Part shown: positions 54,829 to 64,000 of the stretch, one piece after another
Layout: every line of letters starts with the position of its first letter
Position numbering within the stretch: position 1 is the first letter of the stretch
Assembly (NCBI GenBank): GCA_029891345.1
Contig: CM057006.1
Coordinates: forward strand, 42,941,056 to 43,005,055
From: Dryococelus australis
Taxonomy: Eukaryota > Arthropoda > Insecta > Phasmatodea > Phasmatidae
Direction: 5' to 3'
Length of the DNA: 64,000 nucleotides
Notes under the pieces: generated by a model
Database searches by the model: none
Told to the model about the DNA's origin: nothing
Seen by the model: only the letters and a program-made list of their open reading frames with translations
Made by a program: the position numbers and the translations under genes

Positions 54829-55444
54829 AAGTCCCCGTAACTCTGAAATGGTACTGCATAGCCTACTTATGTATGTGACATTTTTGTTGCCAGTGATCAG
54901 AATAAATGCTGCCGAAATATGTCGTTTGAGTAGCGGAACATCGTGTATAGCTCAGTTGGCCTGGCCCAGAAGGTTCTTTGCACCCCAAATTGCGCTAAAG
55001 GGCAGGTGAGGTGTTTTTCAGGAAAACTTGTGCAGCGACAAGCGACTATCCCAACATATTCTGTCTTACAGGGACTGGAGAGGCATCAGTCCCAACAGCC
55101 TTATCGCGGCACGTGTTATACGACAATCCGGTTGTGAACTCCACACACGCATCTCCGGCTACCGGTGATGCCATTGGAGCACTGCACTTCGCACATCCGA
55201 GGGGGAAGGAAAGAGAAAAGATGCGAAGCGGCTGATGCATTTCATATAATTTTATATGCAAAACATGCATTTTTTTTTGTAGAAAGTTAGTATTTGAGTG
55301 TGAGGTTCTACTTCGACTTGGATATCAATCAATCAAGCATACCGTCCTTCCGGAGAGCTGGAGGAGTGAGGGGAAGTTATCGCTTGGCATCCAGAAAAAG
55401 GCAGATAGTGACGAGCTAGTATCCTACGTCGAAATATACGACGG
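54829..55444. other. no gene recognised
   Basis: Mixed composition. The frames at 54943-55270 lack domains. Confidence 0.4.
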
Positions 55445-55665
55445 TAGGTCTCATGGTGGTGCAGTGGCTTGACTACTCGCTAGGGTTCGATACCCGGCGG
55501 GGTCGCCCTCGGATTCTCGCATGTGGGAATCGTGTCGGACGGTGCCGCTGGTCGGCGGGTTTTCTCGGGGATCTCCCGTTTCCCCCACCATTGCATTCCA
55601 GGGGTGCACCATACTCACCTCGCTTTACCCTCATCGGCTCTTAATACCTCGACTTCAAGGTTGTT
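55445..55665 (+). mobile_element. SINE family S1 (plus), head with internal deletion
   Basis: The head keeps GTGGTGCAGTGGCTTGACTAC and B-box GGGTTCGATACCCGGCGGGG but lacks the GGCGAACC block between them. The body is complete from CGTGTCGGACGGTGCCGCTGG to CATCGGCTCTTAATACCTCGA. Confidence 0.85.
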
Positions 55666-55817
55666 GGATACTCAAAATATAATTATTTTGTATTTGTGCC
55701 ATAATTCTTCAACTGTACGCATTGTATGCGATGACATTTCCGTGAATAAAATAATTCACTTAATATTTTGTGAACAATTTGATGTTAAATCCAAAATTTT
55801 CTTATTTTGTTGCGGCC

Positions 55818-55820
<3 letters not shown>

Positions 55821-55898
<78 letters not shown>

Positions 55899-55912
55899 AC
55901 ACACACACACAC
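55821..55912. repeat. (TA)n-(CA)n compound microsatellite
   Basis: About 34 TA units followed by CACA and CACATA units. Confidence 0.97.
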
Positions 55913-57285
55913 ACATATTCTATTTCCTATAAATGGGGTAAAATCCGACAGACAGTGTGATGACCAACCTACACAATATTAAACACTAAATGCTCTCGCT
56001 CGTACAGTATTGTATCAGCTGATGAATTGCTGCGGGATCCGTGTTGTTAGGTTGGCTATTTTGATGATGGCTTTGGAAGAAAATAGTACTCGGAACTAAA
56101 AGTTGTAATCTAAAATCTTAATTATACTTACAACATGTATCGTTTAAACTATGCTTTTAAAACAATATTAAATCTTCTTGGCTATTAGTAACTGTACTCT
56201 AAAAACATGTTTAGCATTTATGACAGAGTATGTCGACACATACGAACAGTAAACGTGTTTTCAGCCAATGGCTAGCCATGTTTATGTTTCCAGTTTCCAG
56301 TACGTTGAAGGCCGTTGTGCGTGTGCTTTCTTCCTCATCTTGTTTACTATACGATATATTATTGGTGTAGTCGAAATATTTAATCGGTAGTTAATAATTT
56401 TTTTATTTGCTTTTTTCAAGCATAGTTGGTTTTATGTACCGTCGTAGTACGGTTTCTTGAGTGGAATGTAATATTAATCGGCACATCGTTAAAACTGCTC
56501 GTGCCGCCATTTTACTAACCGCATTCCACAATGAAGTGACACAGATATAATTTACGTATATAAGCTTCAATTTGTTTGTGTAAGGAAACGCGCGCAGTGT
56601 TTATTTTACTGAATGATTTTGCAAATAAGTTATTTAATGCTAGTGACGACAAACGCGATTTTATTGAAGTTAACTGCAAGGATTGCCATTAAAAAAAACG
56701 CGCGTTCAAGAGGTTGCAAATATTATAAACGGTAAGTTTGCGTGTTTTGTAAATGTAGGCCTATTTGTAAATCGTTAATATAATTATTGAAATGCACGTG
56801 CCCTGAAAAAAAAAAAAAAAACAGCACTTTCAACACTTTTGTAGTGAGTGAATAATATTTGTTTGTCTACATCGTAAATTCGAGTTTAAGGTTAACTTCA
56901 GTCAAAGTGTCTGCGTTTGCATATTGCTGCATCTGTACGCGTTTTGTGTTTTTATTAAAGTTATAATTTTCGAAGTTGAATAATTTAACTGTTATTTCCA
57001 TACGAGCAAAATCTTCCACTGCTCCATCAAAACAATATGCATCTGAAAATGTCACACTCATAAGAACATCAAAATAACCCCGTCTCACGAAGAACGTTAA
57101 TCTAAAGTCCCCCCCCCCCCCGGTTTCTTTTTCCCTCGAAATAAAATAAACAGAACCCCAACAAATTTGACTCTGTAGTAAAGAAAAATAAAACAGGGTG
57201 GAATGCCAACCTAGCTATAATATCCTACATTAATTACTGGACGAAAGTTAACCAACGTCAGCCTTTCAGTGCTTTCAGTGCCTGC
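55913..57285. other. upstream region of the zinc-finger locus, no gene recognised
   Basis: AT-rich. GCCGCCATTTTAC at 56503-56515 is a YY1-like reverse motif. A C run lies at 57109-57121. The minus-strand 73-codon frame at 56867-57088 has no domain. Confidence 0.45.
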
Positions 57286-57309
57286 CATGACAGGGAACCC
57301 ACGTAACAG

Positions 57310-57420
57310 CTCGATGATTGGCTGGTTGGTGTTAGCAATACGATTGGTTCAACGTCAATATGACGTCATTGGACTTGCATACTCGTATATAAGCAGCAGG
57401 GGGGTCAGCTGAGAGTCTTA
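57310..57420 (+). promoter_or_regulatory. core promoter of the zinc-finger ORF
   Basis: In order: two or three inverted CCAAT boxes (GATTGGCTGG about 57317, CGATTGGTTC about 57340, TCATTGGAC about 57366); a perfect CRE palindrome TGACGTCA at 57361-57368; a TATA box TATATAAG at 57386-57393; and about 27 bp further a TCAGCT initiator-like start at about 57413. This predicts a 5-prime leader of about 90 nt before ATG 57503. The arrangement is complete and correctly spaced, which is rare by chance. Confidence 0.7.
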
Positions 57421-57502
57421 TTTTGACAGCAGCTCCCGTGAAAGGTGGATCGTCTTGTCTAGCTTGTGCCTCTTCGCCTCAAAGTCTTATACTGCATTTG
57501 CA

Positions 57503-58030
57503 ATGTCGTCGGCTGCTCCAGAGTTAATGGTAGCTACGGCAGTGCCAGCACCTTCTTCGGGCGTGTCACCTACAGCATTGCAGCCATCAGCATCGCGACC
57601 CAAGACAACAGTGTCAAGACCGCGATGCATGTACTGTGATGAAGCCTTTGCGAATAGCAGCAATGTTAGACGACCCGAAAAGCATCAATGTAAGATGAAC
57701 TCGCTCCTCGTGGCATATAAGTGTGAGAAGTGCCTTCGCCTATTTGCTCGTACTGACAAACTAAACCAACATTCGAAAATATATAAAGGACTTGTTCCTC
57801 CGCCAGCACAACAAAAAGACTTATTGTCACCGCCACAAACCTGCGATGTAAATATGTTATCGCTACCTTGTGCAGTAAGTGAGGATGTGCATGTGGATGG
57901 TACGGACAATTCGCTGTCGCTATCGGGTCGATCGTGTCACTACTGTTGTAGGATGTACAGTAAAAGCTGTCATGCGCGTAGGCATGAGAAGAGTGGTAAA
58001 TGTACGAGAAGAGACGATGGCCTATTTTGA
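57503..58030 (+). CDS. C2H2/C2HC zinc-finger protein, truncated by frameshift
   Basis: From ATG 57503 (MSSAAPELM) the frame gives about 175 residues; a longer open frame upstream from 57455 lacks an ATG. A 45-residue Ala/Ser/Pro/Thr-rich N-terminus precedes three zinc-finger-like units. The first is CMYC..HQC (about residues 53-74, a C2HC type with a short His-Cys end). The second is CEKC....HSKIY (about residues 83-103), where the last His position is Tyr. The third is CHYC....HEKSGKC (about residues 148-170). Nucleic-acid binding is the likely role. The stop TGA 58028-58030 looks accidental, because one base out of frame the sequence continues as another finger (CYKCGRKF). It could therefore be a recently broken multicopy gene, possibly of virus-like or transposon origin. 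Confidence 0.55.
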   Translation: MSSAAPELMVATAVPAPSSGVSPTALQPSASRPKTTVSRPRCMYCDEAFANSSNVRRPEKHQCKMNSLLVAYKCEKCLRLFARTDKLNQHSKIYKGLVPPPAQQKDLLSPPQTCDVNMLSLPCAVSEDVHVDGTDNSLSLSGRSCHYCCRMYSKSCHARRHEKSGKCTRRDDGLF

Positions 58031-58690
58031 CTACTAGCTGTTACAAATGTGGACGTAAGTTCATGTGTTATGGAGTAAAAGATGTTCCAGACAATGTGCT
58101 ACTTGAAATACATGAACGTTAGAGAAAAGAATATTCTGAATCGTTTAGCAAACATGCCAAACAGTGTAAAACTCGTTCGGGAACCTGTTTATGTTCTAGG
58201 CAAACCTCATGCTAATTGATTACTTCTGAAGAAATCTGCACTCAGAGGCATGTTGAAAGATTACATTGCTCCGAATCTGACAGTTTCATTGAAATATGTT
58301 TATTCGTTCCTGACAAGTATGAAACAAAATTTAATAAACAAACTCACAGAAGATATTGAAAAACAGGGGCCTCTAAAATATAATATATGGCTAGAATGCA
58401 ATTATACAAATTCGGAACCGTTGGACTAATGTATAAACAAGAGGGCATTCAAGACTTCTAATATACCTGCCTATAATGTATACGGCATCGAAAAGAGTGT
58501 AGAAGATAATATACAAAAGGTATGCCGCGAGGAAGAATAAATGATGAAGAGTTTTGGCTGGATGCTCGATTCGGTAAATCATCTGTAGCTAAGAACGAGT
58601 GCATACCAATCTCTTAAGAAATAATGCGATTACCTCCTCTTGCCTTTGAAGAAATCATCGCAAAGAAATATTTGTACGTATTTTTTTTTA
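58031..58690 (+). pseudogene. decayed continuation of the zinc-finger gene
   Basis: In the next frame TTSCYKCGRKFMCYG begins a fourth finger, closed by KHAKQC after one stop codon. Further coding-like segments follow, separated by stops and frame changes: SALRGMLKDYIAPN (about 58232-58273), NLINKLTEDIEKQGPLKYN (about 58330-58386), INKRAFKTSNIPAYNV and, near the end, FGWMLDS. Lengths, polarity and spacing are those of a real protein of perhaps 200 further residues, now inactivated. From memory, fingers followed by such a domain occur in multicopy arthropod genes associated with virus-like DNA elements. I cannot verify that here, and no reconstruction is given. An AT-rich region with AATAAA-like motifs follows (58730). 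Confidence 0.6.
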
Positions 58691-58899
58691 AATAGAAATA
58701 TATTGATTAAATATATCGTATTTTATTTTAATAAAAAACCATTTTGCTTTATATAAAAAAATATTTAAAATTAAAGAAAATACTTGCATTTAAAATTAAA
58801 ACAAATAAACCATTAAATATGGTAGTTTATGTGCTTTGCAGGAATGGTCATTGTCACCATTCGGTACATGCCGATAGCAGGTGGCATAATCGATACTAC

Positions 58900-60130
58900 A
58901 TCTGTGTTGAGAAGAGAATCTAATATGGAGGGACTCGAACTAAAGTGAGTAATTGATGGAACGAGGGTGGTGGAGGCTTCTCGGCTAAGCATTAAATAGC
59001 CAATGAAAATTATCGGCGGGTATCAACAGCACAACCTATACTTCAAACACATACACAAATATGGCTGTCACCTTATGATACATAGGCGATGTAAACATAT
59101 GAAATCCGATATGGCTGTCGTACGAAGGTGAGAGGCAAACAATATAACAAATGACAGTAAAAACATGGAGGACTGCACCTAGCAAAATGGCTGCCTCCCA
59201 ACATAGCAGACTCCAGTAACATATAAACAAATGGTGTATGAAAAAAAGATATCTTAAACGAACAAAGGTGAGGGAGGCAGTCATATATAAACAAAGATGG
59301 CAGTCGAGCGAAGCGAGAGTTAATCTCCAGTAGCGTGTAAACAAATTACGTTCAAAAATCAAGATGGCGGAATGAGTATAGATGGGAGGTGTGGAGACGA
59401 GGGGATGGAACAAATGTGACTAATAGTGATGGTGGGGGACATTCGGAAATGCAAGTTTTTACAAATTCAATTTTAGTTAATTTTTTAATAATTTTAATAA
59501 TTAATTTTTAATAAAAATATTTTTGTGAACTTTTCGGTATTTTTGTGAATTTTCCAAATTTATTTGGATTTTTTCGTTTTCAAGGCTATTATAGGTTATG
59601 GAGTCAAGGTTTACATAGTCTGCATCTAATATGGCGGTAGTAGTCTGTAATGTAGTATGCTTGCTGAATTCTATGCAATTTTCTCGAGTTTTGGCTTTCA
59701 CGGTCATGGGATCAAGGTCATGGTCATTGGCTTCCGATATGGCAGATGGGTGATGTATGCCAAGATGGTGGTCGCCTACCAAGACGGCGGTCTCCAGTAA
59801 TGTATAAACAAATTACGAACGAAAAAGCAAATACGATGGCCTCCAGTACCACGTAAACAAATGGCGAACGACATAATCAAGATGGCCGCCCCAAGTTACA
59901 TATACACAAAGATGGTGGCCTCCAGTAACATAAACAAAATGGCTGCCTCCAGTAACATATAAACAACGATGGCTGCCCCCAGTAGCATGTAAACAAATGA
60001 CGAACGAGAAAAGCAAGATGGGCGCCTCCAGTATCATATACACAAAGATGGCGGCATCCAGTAACATATAAACAAAAATGGCAGCCTCCAGTAGCATGTA
60101 AACAAATGGCGAACGAAAAAAAACGAGATG
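58900..60130. repeat. degenerate array of AAGATGGCGGC-CTCCAGTAACATATAAACAA units
   Basis: A unit of about 31-37 bp (an (A/C)(A/G)ATGGC.GCC half and a TCCAGTA.CATATAAACAA half) recurs irregularly, most regularly at 59785-60115 (about 10 units) with sparser copies from 59180. GCGAACGA or ACGAACGA linkers recur too. Larger blocks also repeat: 59345-59465 and 60105-60245 share CAAGATGGCGGAATGAGTATAG..GGGAG and GGAAATG.AAGTTTTT, and 58930 and 60190 share GTGAGTAATTG.TGG. A 94-codon minus-strand frame is a by-product of the repeat. Confidence 0.85.
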
Positions 60131-60582
60131 GTGGAATGAGTATAGGTGAGGGGAGTGTGCGCGAGGGAGTCAGTCGTCTGCTGGATTCGAACAGTGGTGA
60201 GTAATTGGTGGTGTGGGGGGAGCCCGCAGGAAATGTAAGTTTTTAATTACATTTTTTAAAAGAGAAATGAGAGTTTTTTAATTACGATTTTTCTCATTTT
60301 TAAGGGAAATATTTTAGGGAAAAAAGGGAAATTCTGAAGGAAAAAAAGGGAAAAATGGCCGCCGGAGTTAAAAACTTTTTAATTAGGAAATTTCTTAAAT
60401 ATAATTGTATGAAAATTAATTTTCTACCGATTTTTTATTTATAACAATTTTTAAATTAAAATTTTAAATAATGTTTTATATATCTTTAAAAAGATTTTTT
60501 AATTTTCTGTAATTTTTTTTGGGATTTTTAAAATTTCAAGGTCAAGGTCAAAGGTACTGCTCTCCTGACCCCTGGGTCACTG
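60131..60582. repeat. right continuation of the 59-kb repeat block
   Basis: Contains the second copy of the block described for 59345-59465, then A/T-rich runs, AAAATGGCCGCCGG (60353) and a cluster of nuclear-receptor-like half sites: TCAAGGTCAAAGGTAC at about 60543-60558. Confidence 0.55.
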
Positions 60583-60662
60583 ATTCCTGTCTCCTGTCTG
60601 ACCCTGGGTCACTGATCCCTGTCTCACCCTGGGTCACTGATCCCTGTCAGCATTTCTGTAAA
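60583..60662. repeat. 28-bp tandem repeat, three units
   Basis: (C/T)TGACCC.TGGGTCACTGAT(T/C)CCTGTCT repeated three times with small differences. Each contains the near-palindrome GACCCTGGGTC. Confidence 0.85.
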
Positions 60663-60824
60663 AAAATGGGTCATTTCTGAGCAAAGGTCAATGACATCCT
60701 AGATGGCGGTCGGGTGACGTAACAAGATGGCGGCTGCCCCGTCTCCGGCGCCCTACGCCCGTGTGCGTCAACCATCACTTCCATTCTACTGTCGACAATT
60801 AAAACATACTATTACACGGGCCTG

Positions 60825-61890
60825 TATCAAATGTGGTACAAGGACAATATGGCAAAGTAGCCGATGAAAACGCGTGACACCGATGCCAGCGCTCCTAGCG
60901 GTTCGTATTGTTGTACGATGTGAATACTACAAGAAAGCAAACTACTGATGAGTAAACAAATATATCTCAAACTTTAACTTTCGGGGGACCGACGGATGGG
61001 CCACCGCCTTCTGACGGAATTCTGTATACATGAATACGCACTTTGAAATAAAATGCAATTTGCTGGAAATGTGTTTATTTATCATGGTGGTAAATTCAGG
61101 AAATTAAAACTCAAACAATAATTCAGTATACATTTTATCGTGTAAAAATGTATTTCCCCAAAATGTTTATCTTGATAATTTATTGCCAACCAAAATATAC
61201 CTTCTACGAAAGAAGAAAGCAGAACAAAGCCCTTTTCTGTTAGGAATATAAATTTGTGAACAATTTATTTTGTTGTTAATTTAATGACAATAGCATCAAA
61301 AAGCAGTAAGTTAAGTTAATATTTCGGCAACTTACTTGGTGGCGAGGTAAATTTTAAATATCTATAAGATATTATATATATAAAAAAAAATTTTGTTTAT
61401 GTTCATTCCCGATTTTTTTTGCAGATTTTAAGTTGGATGTCAGCGCCATTCTCAAGAATTTATTGAATAAATGCAGTGAGTTATGCACCTGACAAATGAA
61501 ATACCATTTAGCATTCCATTATCTTACTTATAATTGATTAACGCTTGTCCTTTGTAATTTGCAACATCTAAGTCTGTGCCCAGAAAGGTGATTATGTTAC
61601 AGCTGCTTATCCTTGTTTTAAGTGATAGTATTTATGTTTTAAGTACATTTTAAAATACGGCATAGTAATTTGAATAAGAAACTATTGTATTACATTCGGC
61701 AAAACAACACGTTTTAATACTACGAGACGACAACTGCATTTAAATTGCGCATGCCGAGTCATGTAAATTTGAATTTCCCGGGTGTTCGTCCGTACAAGCC
61801 GCTAGGAGCGCTGTTGTAGCGTGTCTCGCATGTTGACAATGTTAAAACGCCTCAGTTTCCCATATTGTACTTCTACCATATTTGCCTCTA
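60825..61890. mobile_element. element I, inverted-repeat transposon, non-autonomous
   Basis: The left arm runs about 60825-60920 and the right arm about 61785-61890. The inverted arms share TGGTA.AAG.ACAATATGG, GCG.GACAC and the 15-bp perfect block CAGCGCTCCTAGCGG (about 60888 and 61796), with the order preserved. The interior is AT-rich with no transposase. Target duplication not resolved. Confidence 0.68.
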
Positions 61891-63024
61891 TGTTTTGGAA
61901 TGTAGGGGTTAGTGTGTGAACAGCGGTTCTGCTTTGTCACAGGCAGAAGCGAACGTCCTGGGTTGGATGAAGTACGATGCTGCGAAAGTCTAGATACCTC
62001 TCTTCCCCTCACACACCCCTTTGTTACACTTTCTTACACACCTTTGTTCGGGACAGTTGTGGCGCATATGCATTGGCCCCCCCTAGGTGTGAATGACTCC
62101 CACTGGTTCCATCCGTGTGGGTGGGGGGGGGGGTGCGCTTACAGTGTCCGGTATCCACCCTCTCACAACCCCATAGCCGGCATTCCAAAGCTCAGACAAA
62201 CGTTCCTGGAAATAGGGCCGCCATGCCGGTTTATTGAAACTGTTCTTGGTGTTAGAATTCAAGGGGTTGATGGTGACGGGAGTAGGCATCTTTGCCCAAG
62301 CCTCAGTAACTCGGGTTAGGAAGCCGAATGCTTGCCGAAGATACCCGAAGTCGAGTTCGTATTCACTACTCGCGCATCGCGTTATTTTACTATAAACGAT
62401 CGTGTAATTTTTTCTCTTTTGATATTGTAGAAAAATGTGCTTGGTTAAATATATTTCATGTTGATGGTGAACAGTATTTTTTGTCTGCGTGGTCTTAACA
62501 AGTGTTAATTATTAGCCACCCTGTGAAAATATACATGAAACTCTTTATAAAGCAGGGTTTCATCTTCATGGTTATGATTCATTTTCTCTAAATACATTTG
62601 TGTTGTGAAATAACTATGGATAATTGACTAATTTAATAATTTTGGGCATAAAACGTAGGCCAGTATAACATTTGCCATATTTATCTTCGTCAGTTTAACA
62701 TTCGCCACTGTGTCGGGTCTGATGTTCTATGTAACACTGATACAATGTGCTGTTAAGTCGAAATTTAATTTTCTTGATTTAGATTTGGAGACTGCAAAAA
62801 AAAAAAAAAAGTAATTTCGTTTTAAATAAGTTCATTTATTTCCTTCCTGAATCATTTTCGCGCCAGTCATATCACTGTAACACCACTCAGAACACCAACT
62901 CAGAACACGTACCTGATAACATGTACCTGACACAACATTCACGGACAAGGCCACAAGAGAGACTGGCGATGTAGTGTCGCACTCGGGCATTACTGCATCT
63001 GATACCGAAAATATCAGATAGTCT
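61891..63024. other. no gene recognised
   Basis: 61910-62340 is GC-richer, with a 135-codon open frame (61912-62319) lacking domains and a G run at 62121-62132. 62340-63020 is AT-rich. Confidence 0.45.
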
Positions 63025-63060
63025 GTACCAGACACACACACACACACACATATATCTTTT
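63025..63060. repeat. (CA)n microsatellite
   Basis: About 10 CA units followed by TATATC and a T run. Confidence 0.9.
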
Positions 63061-63189
63061 TTTCTGTACCTGTTCCAAACGGATACAGATACTACAGATA
63101 CTGACTGTACCGTGATGGGCCGGTCGACTCCTTTACAGTCAGAGGGGCCTGAAGGTTGGATGTCAATGTGAAGAAATTCATGACCATTA

Positions 63190-63615
63190 GGTACCACTTT
63201 TGGGCTGTGCCATCAGCCCACGCTTTCGTGGAGAACCCTATATGGAAAGGAAGTAGGCGCACGGACTGATCTCGCTTTCCTCTGGAGGTTTCTCATTTGG
63301 TTCCCAGAGGTCAAATTGAAGTTGGACTCATGCTGGCAGTGGTGAGTACCTGCCCAGGTATCCGTGATGGCAGTAGATTTTTATCCTATGGTAGGAGAAT
63401 GCCCCAACTGGGACCAAGCCAGGTGAGGGCTGGCAAATATTGATAATGATCCTGAGCGGTGGAAGGGGAAATGGGACTCTGAGGGCCATGAAATTATTAG
63501 GGTCATGGCTCGGTCCACGGAGGCTTGTGCCCTTGGAAGCCGCAAAATGGAGAACAAAAGTAAGATACACACACATATATATGTGTGTATATGTATGTGT
63601 ATATATATATACTAT
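63190..63615 (+). mobile_element. possible 3-prime end of a LINE, ending in an ACACATATATG simple repeat
   Basis: A CpG-poor, Trp/Gly-codon-rich segment (GGTACCACTTTTGGGCTGTG, CAGTGGTGAGTACCTGCCC, GAGGGCCATGAAATTATTAGGG) ends directly in a CA/TA microsatellite at 63570-63611, the layout of LINE 3-prime ends with simple-repeat tails. No reverse-transcriptase motif is visible, and identification rests on layout alone. Confidence 0.25.
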
Positions 63616-64000
63616 GCTTCCGGCAACCACCAAACTCCTTCAGCAACCAGATGCGCTGGCTAGCTCAGCGATGGTTAGAAGGGATCATACAATTGGCATT
63701 TTAAATTAATAAATATTCGTCATTACTGTTTATTATGTTCCCGCATGAACGTATACTGTGTGTACTACTGCCTGTTTTGTTTCGACTTTTCTCTTATGGT
63801 GATTACTCAAGAGATCTGGAGAATGTACGTCGCTCCCGACAAGACAATCAGAATGACTATCACAGGACTTTTGAAGGTGTGTACTCCGTCCTTCGGTCCT
63901 ATTTTCAATCTGCCTTGCTCCGCGACATTGCTTAACCCGCTAGCCGCTCGGGTGACTCGTGGGTTTCCGAAGTGGCTCACCGTCAGACCAACCCGAGAAG
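63616..64000. other. no gene recognised; window end
   Basis: A 66-codon frame at 63735-63935 has no domain. The last 70 bp are GC-richer and may begin a feature beyond the window. Confidence 0.35.

Noticed and set aside
55523..55960. 145-codon plus-strand frame with Ile-Tyr repeats
   Set aside because: It is SINE S1 followed by translation of the (TA)n microsatellite.
59813..60097. 94-codon minus-strand open frame with repeated motifs
   Set aside because: It is the translation of the tandem CTCCAGTAACATATAAACAA array; the protein repeat simply mirrors the DNA repeat.
61912..62319. 135-codon plus-strand frame
   Set aside because: No ATG-supported start context, domains or codon pattern; lies in a GC-richer patch with a G run.

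Overview
The window is eukaryotic and almost certainly from an arthropod, most likely an insect with a large, repeat-rich genome. The DNA is AT-rich, with long homopolymers and microsatellites and several tRNA-derived SINE families. One SINE family has the head and body layout I associate with arthropod SINEs. There are many short inverted-repeat transposons and two decayed Tc1/mariner-type transposases. I see no operons, no bacterial or phage features and no CRISPR. The species is not determined, and no intact conserved host gene could be recognised.

The dominant content is a swarm of two related non-autonomous DNA elements, here called A (about 430 bp, 15 copies or fragments) and B (about 235 bp, 7 copies). 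They share one terminal inverted repeat (GGCTGTTCACGGTAAAGTGA). A B copy nested inside an A copy at 32984-33213 shows that the target duplication is TA. Other A copies are interrupted by a SINE (34656-34906) and by a TTAA-flanked palindromic element (45311-45657). Together these give a small relative chronology.

Region by region. 0-5 kb: a candidate inverted-repeat element, a hAT-like MITE and the first A and B copies. 4-10 kb: SINEs, a tail-to-tail A pair and a fold-back mariner remnant. 12-18 kb: elements D and C, with TWA or TTA target duplications. 20-23 kb: a hAT-like MITE, two SINE families and B. 24-27 kb: a decayed acidic protein gene on the minus strand (24889-25509), followed by a diverged array of about 300-bp repeats. 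27.5-28.3 kb: element J, with a tRNA-like block inside. 31-36 kb: dense A/B/H elements. 36.8-38.0 kb: a 52-bp minisatellite of about 23 units with higher-order structure. 38.6-43.4 kb: palindromic element K, D, H and A. 45-48 kb: nested A, a hAT-like MITE, A and B. 53.1-53.5 kb: a solo LTR. 54.2-54.8 kb: a second fold-back transposase remnant. 57.3-58.7 kb: the best gene candidate, a TATA/CRE promoter in front of a 175-codon zinc-finger ORF that runs into a frameshifted, decayed tail. 59.0-60.8 kb: a degenerate array packed with AAGATGGCGGC-type (YY1/Pho-like) motifs. 60.8-61.9 kb: another inverted-repeat element.

The most gene-like content is the zinc-finger locus near 57.5 kb and the broken acidic ORF near 25 kb. 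From memory, both are reminiscent of multicopy virus-like or Maverick-like proteins of arthropods, but that has not been verified. Everything else is best read as a palimpsest of mobile elements.
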